From contig NZ_QCYH01000010.1 of assembly GCF_003072125.1 (NCBI RefSeq), forward strand, positions 1 to 64,000: a stretch of 64,000 nt of DNA, in the 5' to 3' direction. The translations under genes were made by a program, and so were the position numbers. Under the pieces are notes generated by a model. It worked only from the letters and a program-made list of their open reading frames with translations, was not told where the DNA came from and did not search any database. The stretch is from Pelagivirga sediminicola (GTDB lineage: Bacteria; Pseudomonadota; Alphaproteobacteria; Rhodobacterales; Rhodobacteraceae). Positions 17,609 to 26,209 of the stretch are shown here, one piece after another. Each line of letters opens with the position of its first letter. Within the stretch, counting starts at the first letter, position 1.

Positions 17609-17647
17609 CCGCCGCGCCCGCAGGGATGCGGCGGATTTGAGTATTTT
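17609..17647 (+). terminator. Candidate terminator after fabI, joined to gene-end repeat
   Basis: A 7-bp stem (CCGCCGC at 17609-17615 with GCGGCGG at 17628-17634) is followed by ATTTGAGTATTTTT, a U-rich tract. It begins seven bases after the fabI stop. The U-rich part is the first half of the repeat at 17639-17660. Confidence 0.6.
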
Positions 17648-17660
17648 TGCCAAGATGAAG
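17639..17660 (+). repeat. Gene-end repeat, copy 1
   Basis: Contains the core TATTTTTGCCAAGATGAAG after GAG. It is identical in its core to the copies at 27458-27479 and 50642-50663 and similar to those at 38134-38155 and 55995-56017. It lies just downstream of fabI, on the same strand as the preceding gene. Confidence 0.85.
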
Positions 17661-17734
17661 CACGAAAGGATGCAGCCCGCACGCGGGAACGCGGGCGCGG
17701 CGCCGCGCGTTGTTCGGTCAAAGGAGATTTGACC

Positions 17735-18403
17735 ATGGCCCATACACTCACGCTGCGCGCGATCGAACCTGTCACCCATGACACCCATCACCTCGTGTTC
17801 GAGCGTCCCGAAGGCTTCGCATTCGAGCCAGGGCAGGCGATCGAAATGAAGCTGCAAAAGGACGGCTGGCGCGACGAGGGCCGCCCCTTCACGCCGATCA
17901 GCCAGCCGGACGAGGAGACGCTGGAATTCGTGATCAAGAGCTATCCGTCGCATGACGGCGTCACCGAGCAGATCGCGAAGTTGCAGCCCGGCGACGAGGT
18001 CAGCATCGAGGGCCCCTTCGGCGATATCCGTGACAAGGGGCCGGGCGTTTTCATCGCCGGCGGCGCCGGGATCACGCCGATGATCGCACTTTTGCGCAAG
18101 AGGCTGGCCGATAACGGAACCTTGAAGGGCTCCACGCTGGTCTTTTCGAACAAGACCGAGGATGACATCATCCTGCGCGAGCAGCTTTCCGCGATGCCGG
18201 GCCTGACGGTTGCCTTCGTCGTGTCCGACGGCCCGGGCGACACCGTGCCAAAGCGCAAGCTGGACCGCGATTACCTGCGCCAGTTCATCGAGCCTGGAAC
18301 GCTGTGCTACCTGTGCGGACCGCCGCCGATGATGGATGTTCAGGCCGAGCTTGATGCGCTAGGGGTCGATCCCGGCGATGTGGTGGCGGACGACTGGAGC
18401 TGA
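17735..18403 (+). CDS. FAD-binding ferredoxin/flavodoxin reductase family oxidoreductase
   Basis: A 222-residue flavoprotein of the ferredoxin-NADP reductase superfamily, made of an N-terminal FAD barrel and a C-terminal NAD(P) domain, without a fused iron-sulfur domain. GRPFTPIS corresponds to the FAD-binding RxYS/T motif, AGGAGITPMIALLR is the nucleotide-binding turn, and YLCGPPPMM is the CGPxxMM signature. ATG 17735 has AAGGAG eight bases upstream. Electron acceptors are unknown; a flavohaemoprotein-like or ferredoxin reductase role is possible. It is preceded by repeat copy 1 and converges on the next gene. Confidence 0.88.
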   Translation: MAHTLTLRAIEPVTHDTHHLVFERPEGFAFEPGQAIEMKLQKDGWRDEGRPFTPISQPDEETLEFVIKSYPSHDGVTEQIAKLQPGDEVSIEGPFGDIRDKGPGVFIAGGAGITPMIALLRKRLADNGTLKGSTLVFSNKTEDDIILREQLSAMPGLTVAFVVSDGPGDTVPKRKLDRDYLRQFIEPGTLCYLCGPPPMMDVQAELDALGVDPGDVVADDWS

Positions 18404-18407
18404 CGCG

Positions 18408-19280
18408 TCAGAACCACTGGCCCGGCTCCATCAGGCCCAGGTCCAGCAGCTGGCGGGAATGCCACTCGAACGGCACCGAATTGTGCCATTTGAATGTGGG
18501 GATGTCGAAGGTCGATCCGGGGTTTCGTTTCAACGCCTTGGCCGTGCGGAAGGATGCAATGGCCGCCGTCAGGTTGTTGTGCCATGGGCAGGCATAGGTG
18601 TTGTACTCTTCGTCTGAGAACACGTTCCCCTGGCGCAGCTCCAGCCCTCGTTTCGTGCGGAAAATCGCAATCCGGTCGATGGTGCGGCGGGGGGCGGGGA
18701 TGTGTTCCTCGTAGCGCCAGCGCAGGCCGCCGAAGAAATCCAGCTGCCGGTCCTTGGGGTGGCCGTAATTGGCCGGGTCCGGCCGGGCGAGCGCGTAATA
18801 GCCCGACTTGTCCAGCCACACATCCTCCAGCGCGACGGCGCCGGGGTGCGTGTCCAGATCGCCGGCATAGACATCCACGACATAGGTCAGCATCGCGTCG
18901 CGCCGCTCTTCGGTGTGAAAGCTCAGCATTTCGCCGATGCTGCGCGTCTCGCAGAACGGATAGAAAAGATATTCGGCGTTGAAGCAATAATAGAGCCATG
19001 TTCCCGGCGGCGCGGCGGCGATGATGCGGTTCACCGCGTCGATATGGCCGGTGCCGCCCGATCCGTCGTGATCGACGCGCACCGCGCGTTTGGCCACATC
19101 GGCAGGCAGGCTGAAACCGGGCGGCATCAGCGCGACGACCGCCTTGAAGCCCAGCGATGCATGATGGCGCCATGTCGTGTCGAGCTCGACCTCATCCTCG
19201 GCAAAGATCAGCGCGACAGGCCCCTTGGCCAGGTGGGCCGCGCCGCGTGTGCAGAAATCCTGCAAAGATGTGTAATGCAT
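18408..19280 (-). CDS. Uncharacterised protein, weakly glycosyltransferase family 2-like
   Basis: A 290-residue cytosolic protein beginning [20 protein letters not shown], then [19 protein letters not shown], which resembles the opening beta strand of family 2 glycosyltransferases. A DHDGSGG segment could stand in for the nucleotide-sugar aspartates. The C-terminal half has many aromatic residues ([27 protein letters not shown]) and the final [21 protein letters not shown]. No membrane segment or signal peptide is seen. I took ATG 19280 as the start; the longer form adds 18 residues of non-coding look. It diverges from miaB. The glycosyltransferase label is an inference with low support. Confidence 0.7.
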   Translation of the reverse strand: MHYTSLQDFCTRGAAHLAKGPVALIFAEDEVELDTTWRHHASLGFKAVVALMPPGFSLPADVAKRAVRVDHDGSGGTGHIDAVNRIIAAAPPGTWLYYCFNAEYLFYPFCETRSIGEMLSFHTEERRDAMLTYVVDVYAGDLDTHPGAVALEDVWLDKSGYYALARPDPANYGHPKDRQLDFFGGLRWRYEEHIPAPRRTIDRIAIFRTKRGLELRQGNVFSDEEYNTYACPWHNNLTAAIASFRTAKALKRNPGSTFDIPTFKWHNSVPFEWHSRQLLDLGLMEPGQWF

Positions 19281-19501
19281 GCCGCTCTTCTTCGTGTTTG
19301 GGCGCAGACTCGGCCAATTCGGCGCGCATTGCAAGACGGCGCCGCTGTGTTATAAAGCGTTTCGCGAAAAACCTGAATCACCGGGCCTTCGCGGAGCGCA
19401 GCGCAACACATGAGCGTTGCCCGCGTTTCACCTTAACCGATCATACCGTGGCCCGCGCGCCGCGCCCCTTTCATCACCCGCGCATCGTCCGGAGGCCCGT
19501 C

Positions 19502-20830
19502 ATGGCAGAGCCAAAGAAGCTCTACATCAAGACATATGGATGTCAGATGAACGTCTACGATTCCGAGCGCATGGCCGAGGCCATGGGCAGCGCGGGCTAT
19601 ACCGAGGTGTCCAGCGCGGATGAGGCGGACATGATCCTGCTGAACACCTGCCACATCCGCGAGAAGGCGGCGGAAAAGGTGTATTCCGAGCTGGGCCGCT
19701 TTCGCGATCTGAAGGACGCCAAACCCGATCTGAAGATCGGCGTTGCGGGCTGCGTCGCGCAGGCCGAGGGGGCCGAGATCATGCGCCGCCAGCCGCTGGT
19801 CGATCTGGTGGTGGGCCCGCAAAGCTATCATCGCCTGCCCCAGATGGAGGCCAAGCTGCGCCAGGGCGGCACCGCGCTGGACACCGATTTCCCCGAAGAG
19901 AGCAAGTTCGAGAAGCTGAAGCGCCGCCCCAAGGCGCCGCGCGGCCCGGCGGCATTCCTGACCGTGCAGGAGGGCTGTGACAAGTTTTGCGCCTTCTGCG
20001 TCGTGCCCTACACCCGCGGCGCCGAGGCATCGCGCCCCGCTGCCCGCGTCATCGACGAGGCCAAGGATCTGGTGGAGCGCGGCGTGCGCGAGATCACGCT
20101 GCTGGGCCAGAACGTCAACGCCTATCACGGCGCCGGTCCCAAGGGCGACGACTGGTCGCTGGCGCGACTGATCTGGGCGCTCAATGACATCGACGGGCTG
20201 GAGCGCATCCGCTTTACCACCAGCCACCCCAACGACATGGGCGAGGATCTGATCGAGGCGCATGGCACCTGCGCCAAGCTGATGCCCTACCTGCATCTGC
20301 CGGTGCAATCGGGCAGCGACCGCATCCTCAAGCGGATGAACCGCAGCCATACGGCGGACAGCTATATCCGCCTGATCGAGCGTATCCGCGCCGCGCGGCC
20401 CGATCTGCTGCTGTCGGGCGATTTCATCGTCGGCTTCCCCGAAGAGACCGAGGCCGATTTTCAGGCGACGCTCGATCTGATCGAAGAGGTCCGCTATGGG
20501 CAGGCCTATTCGTTCAAATATTCCACCCGCCCCGGCACCCCGGCCGCCGAGCGCGTGCAGGTGGACGGCGCCGAGGCGACCGAGCGGTTGCAACGGCTTC
20601 AGGCGCTTTTGACGCGCCAGCAGCGCGAGATCCAGCAGGCGATGGTCGGGCGCGACCTGGATGTTCTGCTTGAGCGGGCAGGGCGCCAGCCGGGCCAGAT
20701 GGTGGGCAAGTCGCAATATCTGCACGCCGTCCACGTGACCGCGCCGGACGCGGCGCCGGGCGACATGGCGCGTGTGCGGGTGCAGGAATCGGGCGCCAAC
20801 TCGCTGGGCGGTGTGCTGATCGGCGCCTGA
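19502..20830 (+). CDS. miaB: tRNA-2-methylthio-N6-dimethylallyladenosine synthase
   Basis: Radical SAM methylthiotransferase that converts i6A37 to ms2i6A37 in tRNAs reading UNN codons; 442 residues. The N-terminal UPF0004 domain holds the auxiliary cluster cysteines C14, C50 and C84. The radical SAM cluster is C159-x3-C163-x2-C166 ([16 protein letters not shown]). A C-terminal TRAM domain ends the protein ([14 protein letters not shown] onward). ATG 19502 is used because [20 protein letters not shown] is the family N-terminus. It is divergent from the preceding gene. Confidence 0.97.
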   Translation: MAEPKKLYIKTYGCQMNVYDSERMAEAMGSAGYTEVSSADEADMILLNTCHIREKAAEKVYSELGRFRDLKDAKPDLKIGVAGCVAQAEGAEIMRRQPLVDLVVGPQSYHRLPQMEAKLRQGGTALDTDFPEESKFEKLKRRPKAPRGPAAFLTVQEGCDKFCAFCVVPYTRGAEASRPAARVIDEAKDLVERGVREITLLGQNVNAYHGAGPKGDDWSLARLIWALNDIDGLERIRFTTSHPNDMGEDLIEAHGTCAKLMPYLHLPVQSGSDRILKRMNRSHTADSYIRLIERIRAARPDLLLSGDFIVGFPEETEADFQATLDLIEEVRYGQAYSFKYSTRPGTPAAERVQVDGAEATERLQRLQALLTRQQREIQQAMVGRDLDVLLERAGRQPGQMVGKSQYLHAVHVTAPDAAPGDMARVRVQESGANSLGGVLIGA

Positions 20831-21047
20831 ATGCCGCGAATCGCCGTGCCGTGCGCGCGTGCTCTGCGACGCTCCATCTAAGGGCTGCATGCCGCAAGCC
20901 CACGATACTTGGCGTTCTCGCGCCTGTCCGGGCTGCATCAGCGCTTCACATGGATGGCAAAACTGCTAAGATCACGGGGTAATCAAGTGTTTGTGACATG
21001 CATATTTCGCATGTTTCAAATGGGGGAACAGTAGAAGGATTATCAGT

Positions 21048-21638
21048 GTGACTGGAAGACTTTCCAGGTCGGTCCGGAAGGCTGCGGGCGCTTGCGCCGC
21101 GCTTGCCTTGGGCGGGGCTGTCGCAATTTCGGGCACTTTGTCCGGCGGGGCCGCGATCGCCCAGCAGGCCACCATCACCGGCGAAAGCTATGTGCCAACG
21201 ATCTGGGTCGATCCCGACGGGTGCGAGCATTGGGTCATGGATGACGGATGGGAGGGCTACATGTCGCCCCATACGAACCGTCAGGGCATTCCGGTCTGCC
21301 GCCGGGGCAATGTCTGCGGCGTGATGAATTCCGATCAACTGTTCCGCACCGACAGCGCCCATATCAACGCGGCGGGCCGCAATCATCTGGTCAATTTCTT
21401 CCGCCAGACCGGCGCCGTGTCCTATATCATCACCGGCCACACGGACAGCCGCGCCTCGGACGAATACAACATGGACCTGTCCCTGCGGCGGGCCAATGCG
21501 GTGGCGCGCGTCGCGCAGCAAAGCGGTGTGCGCATCGCCGATGTGCGCGGCTATGGCGAGCGGGTGCCGAAAGCGTCCAACAGCACGGCGGCTGGCATGC
21601 AGCAAAACCGCCGCGTCGAAATCATTTGCATCCGTTGA
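21048..21638 (+). CDS. OmpA family protein with N-terminal WVDPDGCEHW-type motif
   Basis: A secreted protein of 196 residues. A long signal peptide (about 1-39, ending GAAIAQQ) precedes a cysteine-bearing segment at about residues 52-83 with WVDPDGCEHWVMDDG, then EGYMS and G-I-PVC. The C-terminal half is an OmpA-like peptidoglycan-binding domain: FFRQTGAVSYIITGHTDSRAS, YNMDLSLRRANAVARV and QNRRVEIICI. The start is GTG at 21048. The cysteine-bearing segment recurs in the next gene, so the two proteins probably share a partner or fold. It lies in the outer membrane or periplasm tied to the wall. Confidence 0.85.
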   Translation: MTGRLSRSVRKAAGACAALALGGAVAISGTLSGGAAIAQQATITGESYVPTIWVDPDGCEHWVMDDGWEGYMSPHTNRQGIPVCRRGNVCGVMNSDQLFRTDSAHINAAGRNHLVNFFRQTGAVSYIITGHTDSRASDEYNMDLSLRRANAVARVAQQSGVRIADVRGYGERVPKASNSTAAGMQQNRRVEIICIR

Positions 21639-21650
21639 GGGGGACGAGAC

Positions 21651-21950
21651 ATGAAATTCGCTAAACTGGCAGCTTGCCTTGGCGTCGCTGTCACCCTCGC
21701 CGGGTGCGATGCGCCCAAGCAGGACAAGACCGTTGACCGCGGTGTCGATGCCAAACATCTGAGCCAGCTGAAGGCCGGTGTCTGGATCGATCCCAACGGA
21801 TGCGACCACTGGATCATCGATGACGGCGCCGAAGGGTATCTGTCGGCCCGTCTGGACCCCTACGGCAAGCCGGTCTGCTCGGGCACCGCGCCGCCGAACA
21901 CGGCGGTCGGACCGTTCAAGAGCGGCTCGACCGTGGCTGACTCGATCTGA
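21651..21950 (+). CDS. Small lipoprotein sharing a motif with the upstream OmpA protein
   Basis: A 99-residue lipoprotein; the signal peptide ends in lipobox LAGC near residue 19. After a short linker it carries VWIDPNGCDHWIIDDG, then EGYLS and GKPVC, matching the upstream OmpA protein nearly position by position over about 33 residues including both cysteines. It starts 12 bases after the OmpA stop, with GAGGGGGA upstream. A strong terminator follows, so the two form a two-gene operon. Function is unknown; an outer-membrane or periplasmic partner of the OmpA protein is a reasonable guess. Confidence 0.85.
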   Translation: MKFAKLAACLGVAVTLAGCDAPKQDKTVDRGVDAKHLSQLKAGVWIDPNGCDHWIIDDGAEGYLSARLDPYGKPVCSGTAPPNTAVGPFKSGSTVADSI

Positions 21951-21979
21951 CCCGCCCATGGTGTCATCGCGACATGAAG

Positions 21980-22009
21980 CCGCGTGCCCGCTGGCGCGCG
22001 GTTTTTTTT
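21980..22009 (+). terminator. Rho-independent terminator of the OmpA/lipoprotein operon
   Basis: A 9-bp stem (CCGCGTGCC with GGCGCGCGG, one G-T pair) and loop CGCT, followed by eight T residues at 22002-22009. It is 29 bases after the lipoprotein stop codon. Confidence 0.95.
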
Positions 22010-22126
22010 GCGGTTCCGCCGCGCCTGCGGCAAACCGCCTTGCGCCCGCCCGTTCAGGTTGTCACCATCGCCGCGCGGGCCTATATGCCAAGGATCCTGA
22101 ACGCATTTCACGAAGCGGAGACTTGA

Positions 22127-23134
22127 TTGCCGACATCCCCCACGCAAGACGCATCCCTCACCGGTGAAATGCACAGTCAGATCGTCGAGTTTCCCGACAA
22201 TTTCCTGCTGATCGACCTGTGCGGCGCGCATGATCGCAACCTGGCCGAGATCGAGCGCAATCTGGAGGTTCAGATCCTGCGCCGGGGCAATCAGCTGGCC
22301 GTGCATGGGGATGCGGACCACGTGGCCGAGGCGGTGCAGGTGTTGCAGGCGCTCTATCAGCGGCTGGAGACGGGCAAGGACGTGGCCCCCGGCGATATCG
22401 ACCGCGAGCTGCGCATGGGCGGCAGCGACGCGGCCGCCGCCTCCGAAGATGGCGGCCAGATGGAGATGTTCCGCGGTGGCCGTGTCGAGATCAAGACCCG
22501 CAAGAAGATGGTCGAGCCGCGCACGGAGGCGCAGAAGGCCTACGTGCGCTCCCTGTTCGAGAAAGAGCTGGTCTTCGGGATCGGCCCCGCCGGCACCGGC
22601 AAGACCTATCTGGCCGTCGCCGTGGGCGTGTCGATGTTCATCGAGGGCCATGTCGACAAGATCATCCTGGCCCGCCCCGCCGTCGAGGCGGGCGAGAAGC
22701 TGGGCTATCTGCCCGGCGACATGAAGGACAAGGTCGACCCCTACATGCAGCCGCTCTATGACGCGCTGAACGATTTTCTGCCGGGCAAGCAACTGGCCAA
22801 GCTGATCGAGGACAAGAAGATCGAGATCGCGCCGCTGGCCTTCATGCGGGGCCGCACGCTGAGCCGCGCCTTCGTGGTGCTGGACGAGGCGCAGAATGCC
22901 ACGACGATGCAGATGAAGATGTTCCTGACCCGTCTGGGCGAGGGCAGCCGCATGGTCGTCACCGGGGACCGCACCCAGATCGACCTGCCGCGCGGCGTGG
23001 CGTCGGGCCTGCACGATGCCGAGCGGCTGCTCAAGACGATCCCCAAGATCGGCTTCAACTATTTCACAGCAAAGGACGTGGTGCGCCATCCGCTGGTGGC
23101 GGCCATCATCGAGGCATATGAGGCTGATGGATAA
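22127..23134 (+). CDS. PhoH family ATPase
   Basis: A P-loop ATPase of 335 residues. An N-terminal single-strand nucleic-acid-binding (KH/R3H-like) segment covers about 20-80. The Walker A motif [10 protein letters not shown] is at residues 151-160, and Walker B is VVLDEAQN, followed by [10 protein letters not shown]. The start is TTG at 22127, with GGAG seven bases upstream; the first ATG (22169) would cut conserved N-terminal residues. It heads the operon phoH-ybeY-corC-lnt, typical of alphaproteobacteria. PhoH proteins are linked to RNA metabolism with YbeY. Confidence 0.93.
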   Translation: MPTSPTQDASLTGEMHSQIVEFPDNFLLIDLCGAHDRNLAEIERNLEVQILRRGNQLAVHGDADHVAEAVQVLQALYQRLETGKDVAPGDIDRELRMGGSDAAAASEDGGQMEMFRGGRVEIKTRKKMVEPRTEAQKAYVRSLFEKELVFGIGPAGTGKTYLAVAVGVSMFIEGHVDKIILARPAVEAGEKLGYLPGDMKDKVDPYMQPLYDALNDFLPGKQLAKLIEDKKIEIAPLAFMRGRTLSRAFVVLDEAQNATTMQMKMFLTRLGEGSRMVVTGDRTQIDLPRGVASGLHDAERLLKTIPKIGFNYFTAKDVVRHPLVAAIIEAYEADG

Positions 23135-23161
23135 CGCCATTCTGGCCGGGCGGGGCGCCCC

Positions 23162-23650
23162 ATGCTGACCGATGTGATGATCGAGGATCGCCGCTGGCGC
23201 GCGCTGGATCTGGAGGCGCTGGCCGAGTGTGCCGCGCGCGCCGCGCTGGAGCATCTGGCGCTGGAGCCGGGGCGCTTTGAAATCAGCGTTCTGGCCTGTA
23301 ATGATGCTCGCATCGCCGCGCTGAACGAGGATTTCCGCGGCAAGCCGCAGCCGACCAACGTGCTGAGCTGGCCCAGCGACGAGCGCGGCGCGCCCAAGGC
23401 GGGCGGCGCCCCGAACCTGCCGCGGCCCGGCATCGAGAGCGAGCTGGGCGATATCGCCATCGCCTATGACACCTGCGCGCGCGAGGCCGGGCTAAGCGGC
23501 AAACCGCTGGCCGATCACGCCACGCATCTGATCGTGCATGCGGTGCTGCACCTTCTGGGATATGACCACGTCCGTGACGAAGATGCCACGTTGATGGAGG
23601 CGTGCGAGGTTGCCATCCTTGGCAAACTGGGCATAGCTGACCCATATTGA
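23162..23650 (+). CDS. ybeY: Endoribonuclease YbeY
   Basis: Zinc-dependent endoribonuclease for 16S rRNA 3' maturation and ribosome quality control, 162 residues. The signature HAVLHLLGYDH (HxxxHxxGYDH) gives three zinc-binding histidines around residues 126-136, and TNVLSWPSDE is the conserved region before it. It sits between phoH and corC in the usual operon. The start is ATG 23162, 27 bases after phoH. Confidence 0.96.
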   Translation: MLTDVMIEDRRWRALDLEALAECAARAALEHLALEPGRFEISVLACNDARIAALNEDFRGKPQPTNVLSWPSDERGAPKAGGAPNLPRPGIESELGDIAIAYDTCAREAGLSGKPLADHATHLIVHAVLHLLGYDHVRDEDATLMEACEVAILGKLGIADPY

Positions 23651-23708
23651 AGCATGGCGCCCGGTGCCTTCGGTCCCGGCCTTGCATAGTATTTTGGAAA
23701 CGAGAGTA

Positions 23709-24608
23709 ATGGACGACAGCAGCGACAGTTCCTCTAGTGCAGCGCATGGCGCGCAGCCCGAGAGGCAAGATGGCGACGATGACGACTCGGGCGGTTTTTT
23801 CCGGCGCATATTCGGCGCCTTCGGCTCCTCCGAGGATGAGGGCGGGACAGGCGAGGGCCCGCTCACCAATGCCGCGCAGCAGGGCCGCGGCCTGATCAAC
23901 CTGCGCGACATGGTGGTCGAGGATGTGGCCATCCCCAAGGCCGATATCGTGTCCGTGCCCGCCACCATAACGCAGGCCGAGCTGGTCCATGTCTTTCGCG
24001 ACAGCGGCATGTCGCGCCTGCCGGTGTACGAGGGCACGCTGGATTCGCCCGTCGGCCTTATTCACCTCAAGGATTTCGCGCTGCGCCACGGCTTCAACGG
24101 CGACGCGGAGGACGCATTCGTGCTTCAGGACATGCTGCGCCCGCTGCTTTATGTGCCGCCATCCATGCGCATCGGTGTGCTGCTTCAGAAGATGCAGACC
24201 GACCGGCGCCACATGGCGCTGGTGATCGACGAATATGGCGGTGTCGATGGCCTTGTCACCATCGAGGATCTGATCGAGCAGGTTCTGGGCGAGATCGAGG
24301 ACGAGCATGACATCGGCGAGGATGCCCACTGGACGCAGGAAAAACCGGGCTGCTACGTGGCACTCGCCAAGACCCCGCTGGAGGAGTTCGAGGCCGAGAT
24401 CGGCCAGTCGCTGACCGACCATGATGATGTGGACGAGGAAGAGATCGACACGCTGGGCGGGCTGGTCTTCATGCTGCTGGGCCGGGTGCCGGTGCGCGGC
24501 GAGGTTGTCGAGCATCCGGGCGGCACGGTGTTCGAGGTGATGGACGCCGATCCGCGCCGGATCAAGCGTCTGCGCGTGCGCGTGCCTTATGCGGGCGCCC
24601 ATGCCTGA
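23709..24608 (+). CDS. corC: CorC-type CBS-domain protein (hemolysin family, without DUF21)
   Basis: A cytosolic 299-residue protein made of an acidic, serine-rich N-terminus, a CBS pair (about residues 70-190; [17 protein letters not shown] and [17 protein letters not shown]) and a C-terminal CorC_HlyC domain ([18 protein letters not shown]). The transmembrane DUF21/CNNM domain of the larger homologues is missing, so it is the soluble CorC form linked to magnesium and cobalt handling. ATG 23709 was chosen over an upstream start because MDDSSDS begins the acidic domain. Its stop overlaps lnt, so the two are coupled. Confidence 0.9.
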   Translation: MDDSSDSSSSAAHGAQPERQDGDDDDSGGFFRRIFGAFGSSEDEGGTGEGPLTNAAQQGRGLINLRDMVVEDVAIPKADIVSVPATITQAELVHVFRDSGMSRLPVYEGTLDSPVGLIHLKDFALRHGFNGDAEDAFVLQDMLRPLLYVPPSMRIGVLLQKMQTDRRHMALVIDEYGGVDGLVTIEDLIEQVLGEIEDEHDIGEDAHWTQEKPGCYVALAKTPLEEFEAEIGQSLTDHDDVDEEEIDTLGGLVFMLLGRVPVRGEVVEHPGGTVFEVMDADPRRIKRLRVRVPYAGAHA

Positions 24609-26118
24609 CAGCGCAGCGCGGCGCTGGCTTGCCTCGCGGCGGTTGTGGGTGCAGCTGTGCGTCGCCGCCGCGCTGGGCGCGCTTGCGGCGCTGGGGCAGG
24701 CGCCGCTGGATCTGTGGCCGCTGACATTGCTGGCATTTGCGGGGCTTTATGGCTGTTATGCCGCGTCACCCGGCTGGCGCCGCGCCACTTGGCTGGGCCT
24801 TGGCGGCGGCGCGGGATATTTTGCCGTCGCGCTCAGCTGGATCATCGAGCCCTTCCTGATCGACGTTGCGCGCCACGGCTGGATGGCGCCCTTTGCGCTG
24901 CTCTTTTCGGCCTTTGGCTTTGCGCTTTTCTGGGCGGGGGCGATGGGCCTTGCGCGCAGGCTGGGCGGCGGCGCCGTGACATGGGCCGCGGTGCTGACGC
25001 TGTCGGAGGCGCTGCGCGGCTGGCTCTGGACCGGGTTTCCCTGGGCGCAGCCGGGCCATGTGCTGATCCCGACGCCGCTGCTGCACTGGGCGGCCGTGGG
25101 CGGCGCGTTGCCGCTGACGTTACTGGTGCTGCTGGCCGGCGCCTCGCTGTGGCATCTGGCGCTGGGGCGCCGGGTGGCCGGGGGCGCGGGAGTGGCGCTT
25201 TTTGCCGCGCTCTTTGCCATCGTGCCGCATCTGGGCGAGGTGCCCGCCGCCGGGCCGGATGCGCCGACCATCCGGCTGGTTCAACCGAACGTGCCGCAGC
25301 AGCAAAAGTGGGATCCGGCCCATATGCAGGCGCATTTCGACCGGCAGATGCGCTATACGTCCGCCGATGCGCCGCCCGATCTGATCGTGTGGCCCGAAAC
25401 GGCGCTGCCGACGCTGCTCGATCATGCCGGTGAGTTGCTGGACGCCATTGCGGATGCGGCGCGCGGCGCGCCCGTGGTGCTGGGCGTGCAGCGCGCGGAA
25501 GGGGCGCGGTATTACAATTCGCTGCTGCTGCTGGACGGGCAGGGGCGCGAGGCGGCGCTTTATGACAAGCATCATCTGGTCCCGTTCGGGGAATACGTGC
25601 CCTTTGGCGATCTTCTGGGCCGGATCGGCATCCGGGGGCTCGCGCAGCAGGGCGGCTTTGGCTATTCGCCCGGTCCGGGCGCGCAGGTGATCGACATGGG
25701 CGCGATGGGCAAGGCGCTGCCGCTGATCTGCTACGAGGGTGTTTTCGCCCGTGACGTGGCCGCCGCCGAGGGGCGGGCGGACTACCTGCTGCTCATCACC
25801 AACGATGCATGGTTCGGGAAGGTGTCCGGCCCGTTCCAGCATCTTGCGCAGGCGCGGCTGCGCAGCGCCGAGCAGGGGCTGCCGATGATCCGCGCCGCCA
25901 ATACCGGCATCTCCGCCATCATCGATGCGGGCGGCCGGATCACCGCCGAAATTCCGCTGGGCGAGGCGGGGTATCTGGACGCGGTCTTGCCGCCGCCCGC
26001 GCCGCCGACGATCTATGCGCGCAGCGGTGATCTGCCCGCGCTGGCGATCCTTGCGTTTCTGGCCCTCGTGCCCGCGGCGCTGCGCCGCCGCAGAAAGCCG
26101 CGCGTCGCGCGGGGATAG
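24601..26118 (+). CDS. lnt: Apolipoprotein N-acyltransferase
   Basis: Adds the third acyl chain to the N-terminus of mature lipoproteins in the inner membrane; 505 residues. The N-terminal half has about seven membrane helices, and the nitrilase-like domain begins near residue 222. The catalytic triad is E266 (WPETALP), K323 (YDKHHLVPFGEY) and C377 (ICYEGVF), close to the E. coli positions E267, K335 and C387. A final helix ends the protein. ATG 24601 overlaps corC by eight bases; 24589 is an alternative with four more residues. This operon precedes metK. Confidence 0.95.
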   Translation: MPDSAARRWLASRRLWVQLCVAAALGALAALGQAPLDLWPLTLLAFAGLYGCYAASPGWRRATWLGLGGGAGYFAVALSWIIEPFLIDVARHGWMAPFALLFSAFGFALFWAGAMGLARRLGGGAVTWAAVLTLSEALRGWLWTGFPWAQPGHVLIPTPLLHWAAVGGALPLTLLVLLAGASLWHLALGRRVAGGAGVALFAALFAIVPHLGEVPAAGPDAPTIRLVQPNVPQQQKWDPAHMQAHFDRQMRYTSADAPPDLIVWPETALPTLLDHAGELLDAIADAARGAPVVLGVQRAEGARYYNSLLLLDGQGREAALYDKHHLVPFGEYVPFGDLLGRIGIRGLAQQGGFGYSPGPGAQVIDMGAMGKALPLICYEGVFARDVAAAEGRADYLLLITNDAWFGKVSGPFQHLAQARLRSAEQGLPMIRAANTGISAIIDAGGRITAEIPLGEAGYLDAVLPPPAPPTIYARSGDLPALAILAFLALVPAALRRRRKPRVARG

Positions 26119-26160
26119 CGATTGACGCGGGCCGGCAGCCCGGTCTAGGCAGGCGCATAC

Positions 26161-26203
26161 CGTCGCAACGGCTTCCTGGCGCGGCGGGATTTCATAATGG
26201 AGC
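26161..26203 (+). promoter_or_regulatory. SAM/SAH riboswitch upstream of metK
   Basis: The 5' leader contains CGCAACGGCTTCCTGGCG, which matches the conserved core of the SAM/SAH aptamer found before metK in Rhodobacterales. Stem P1 pairs CGTCGC (26161-26166) with GCGGCG (26181-26186). The loop segment GCTTCC (26171-26176) can pair with GGAGC (26199-26203) to form the pseudoknot. That GGAG is also the ribosome binding site seven bases before the metK ATG, so SAM binding should block translation. This is established for the family; the pairing here is read from sequence and not tested. Confidence 0.92.
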
Positions 26204-26209
26204 GACCTC

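Noticed and set aside
19157..19501. N-terminal extension of miaB
   Set aside because: Arg-rich, non-family sequence overlapping the divergent gene; MiaB starts at 19502.
26119..26209. SAM-II riboswitch
   Set aside because: The core CGGCTTCCTGGCG and the GGAG pairing fit the SAM/SAH class, not the SAM-II pattern.
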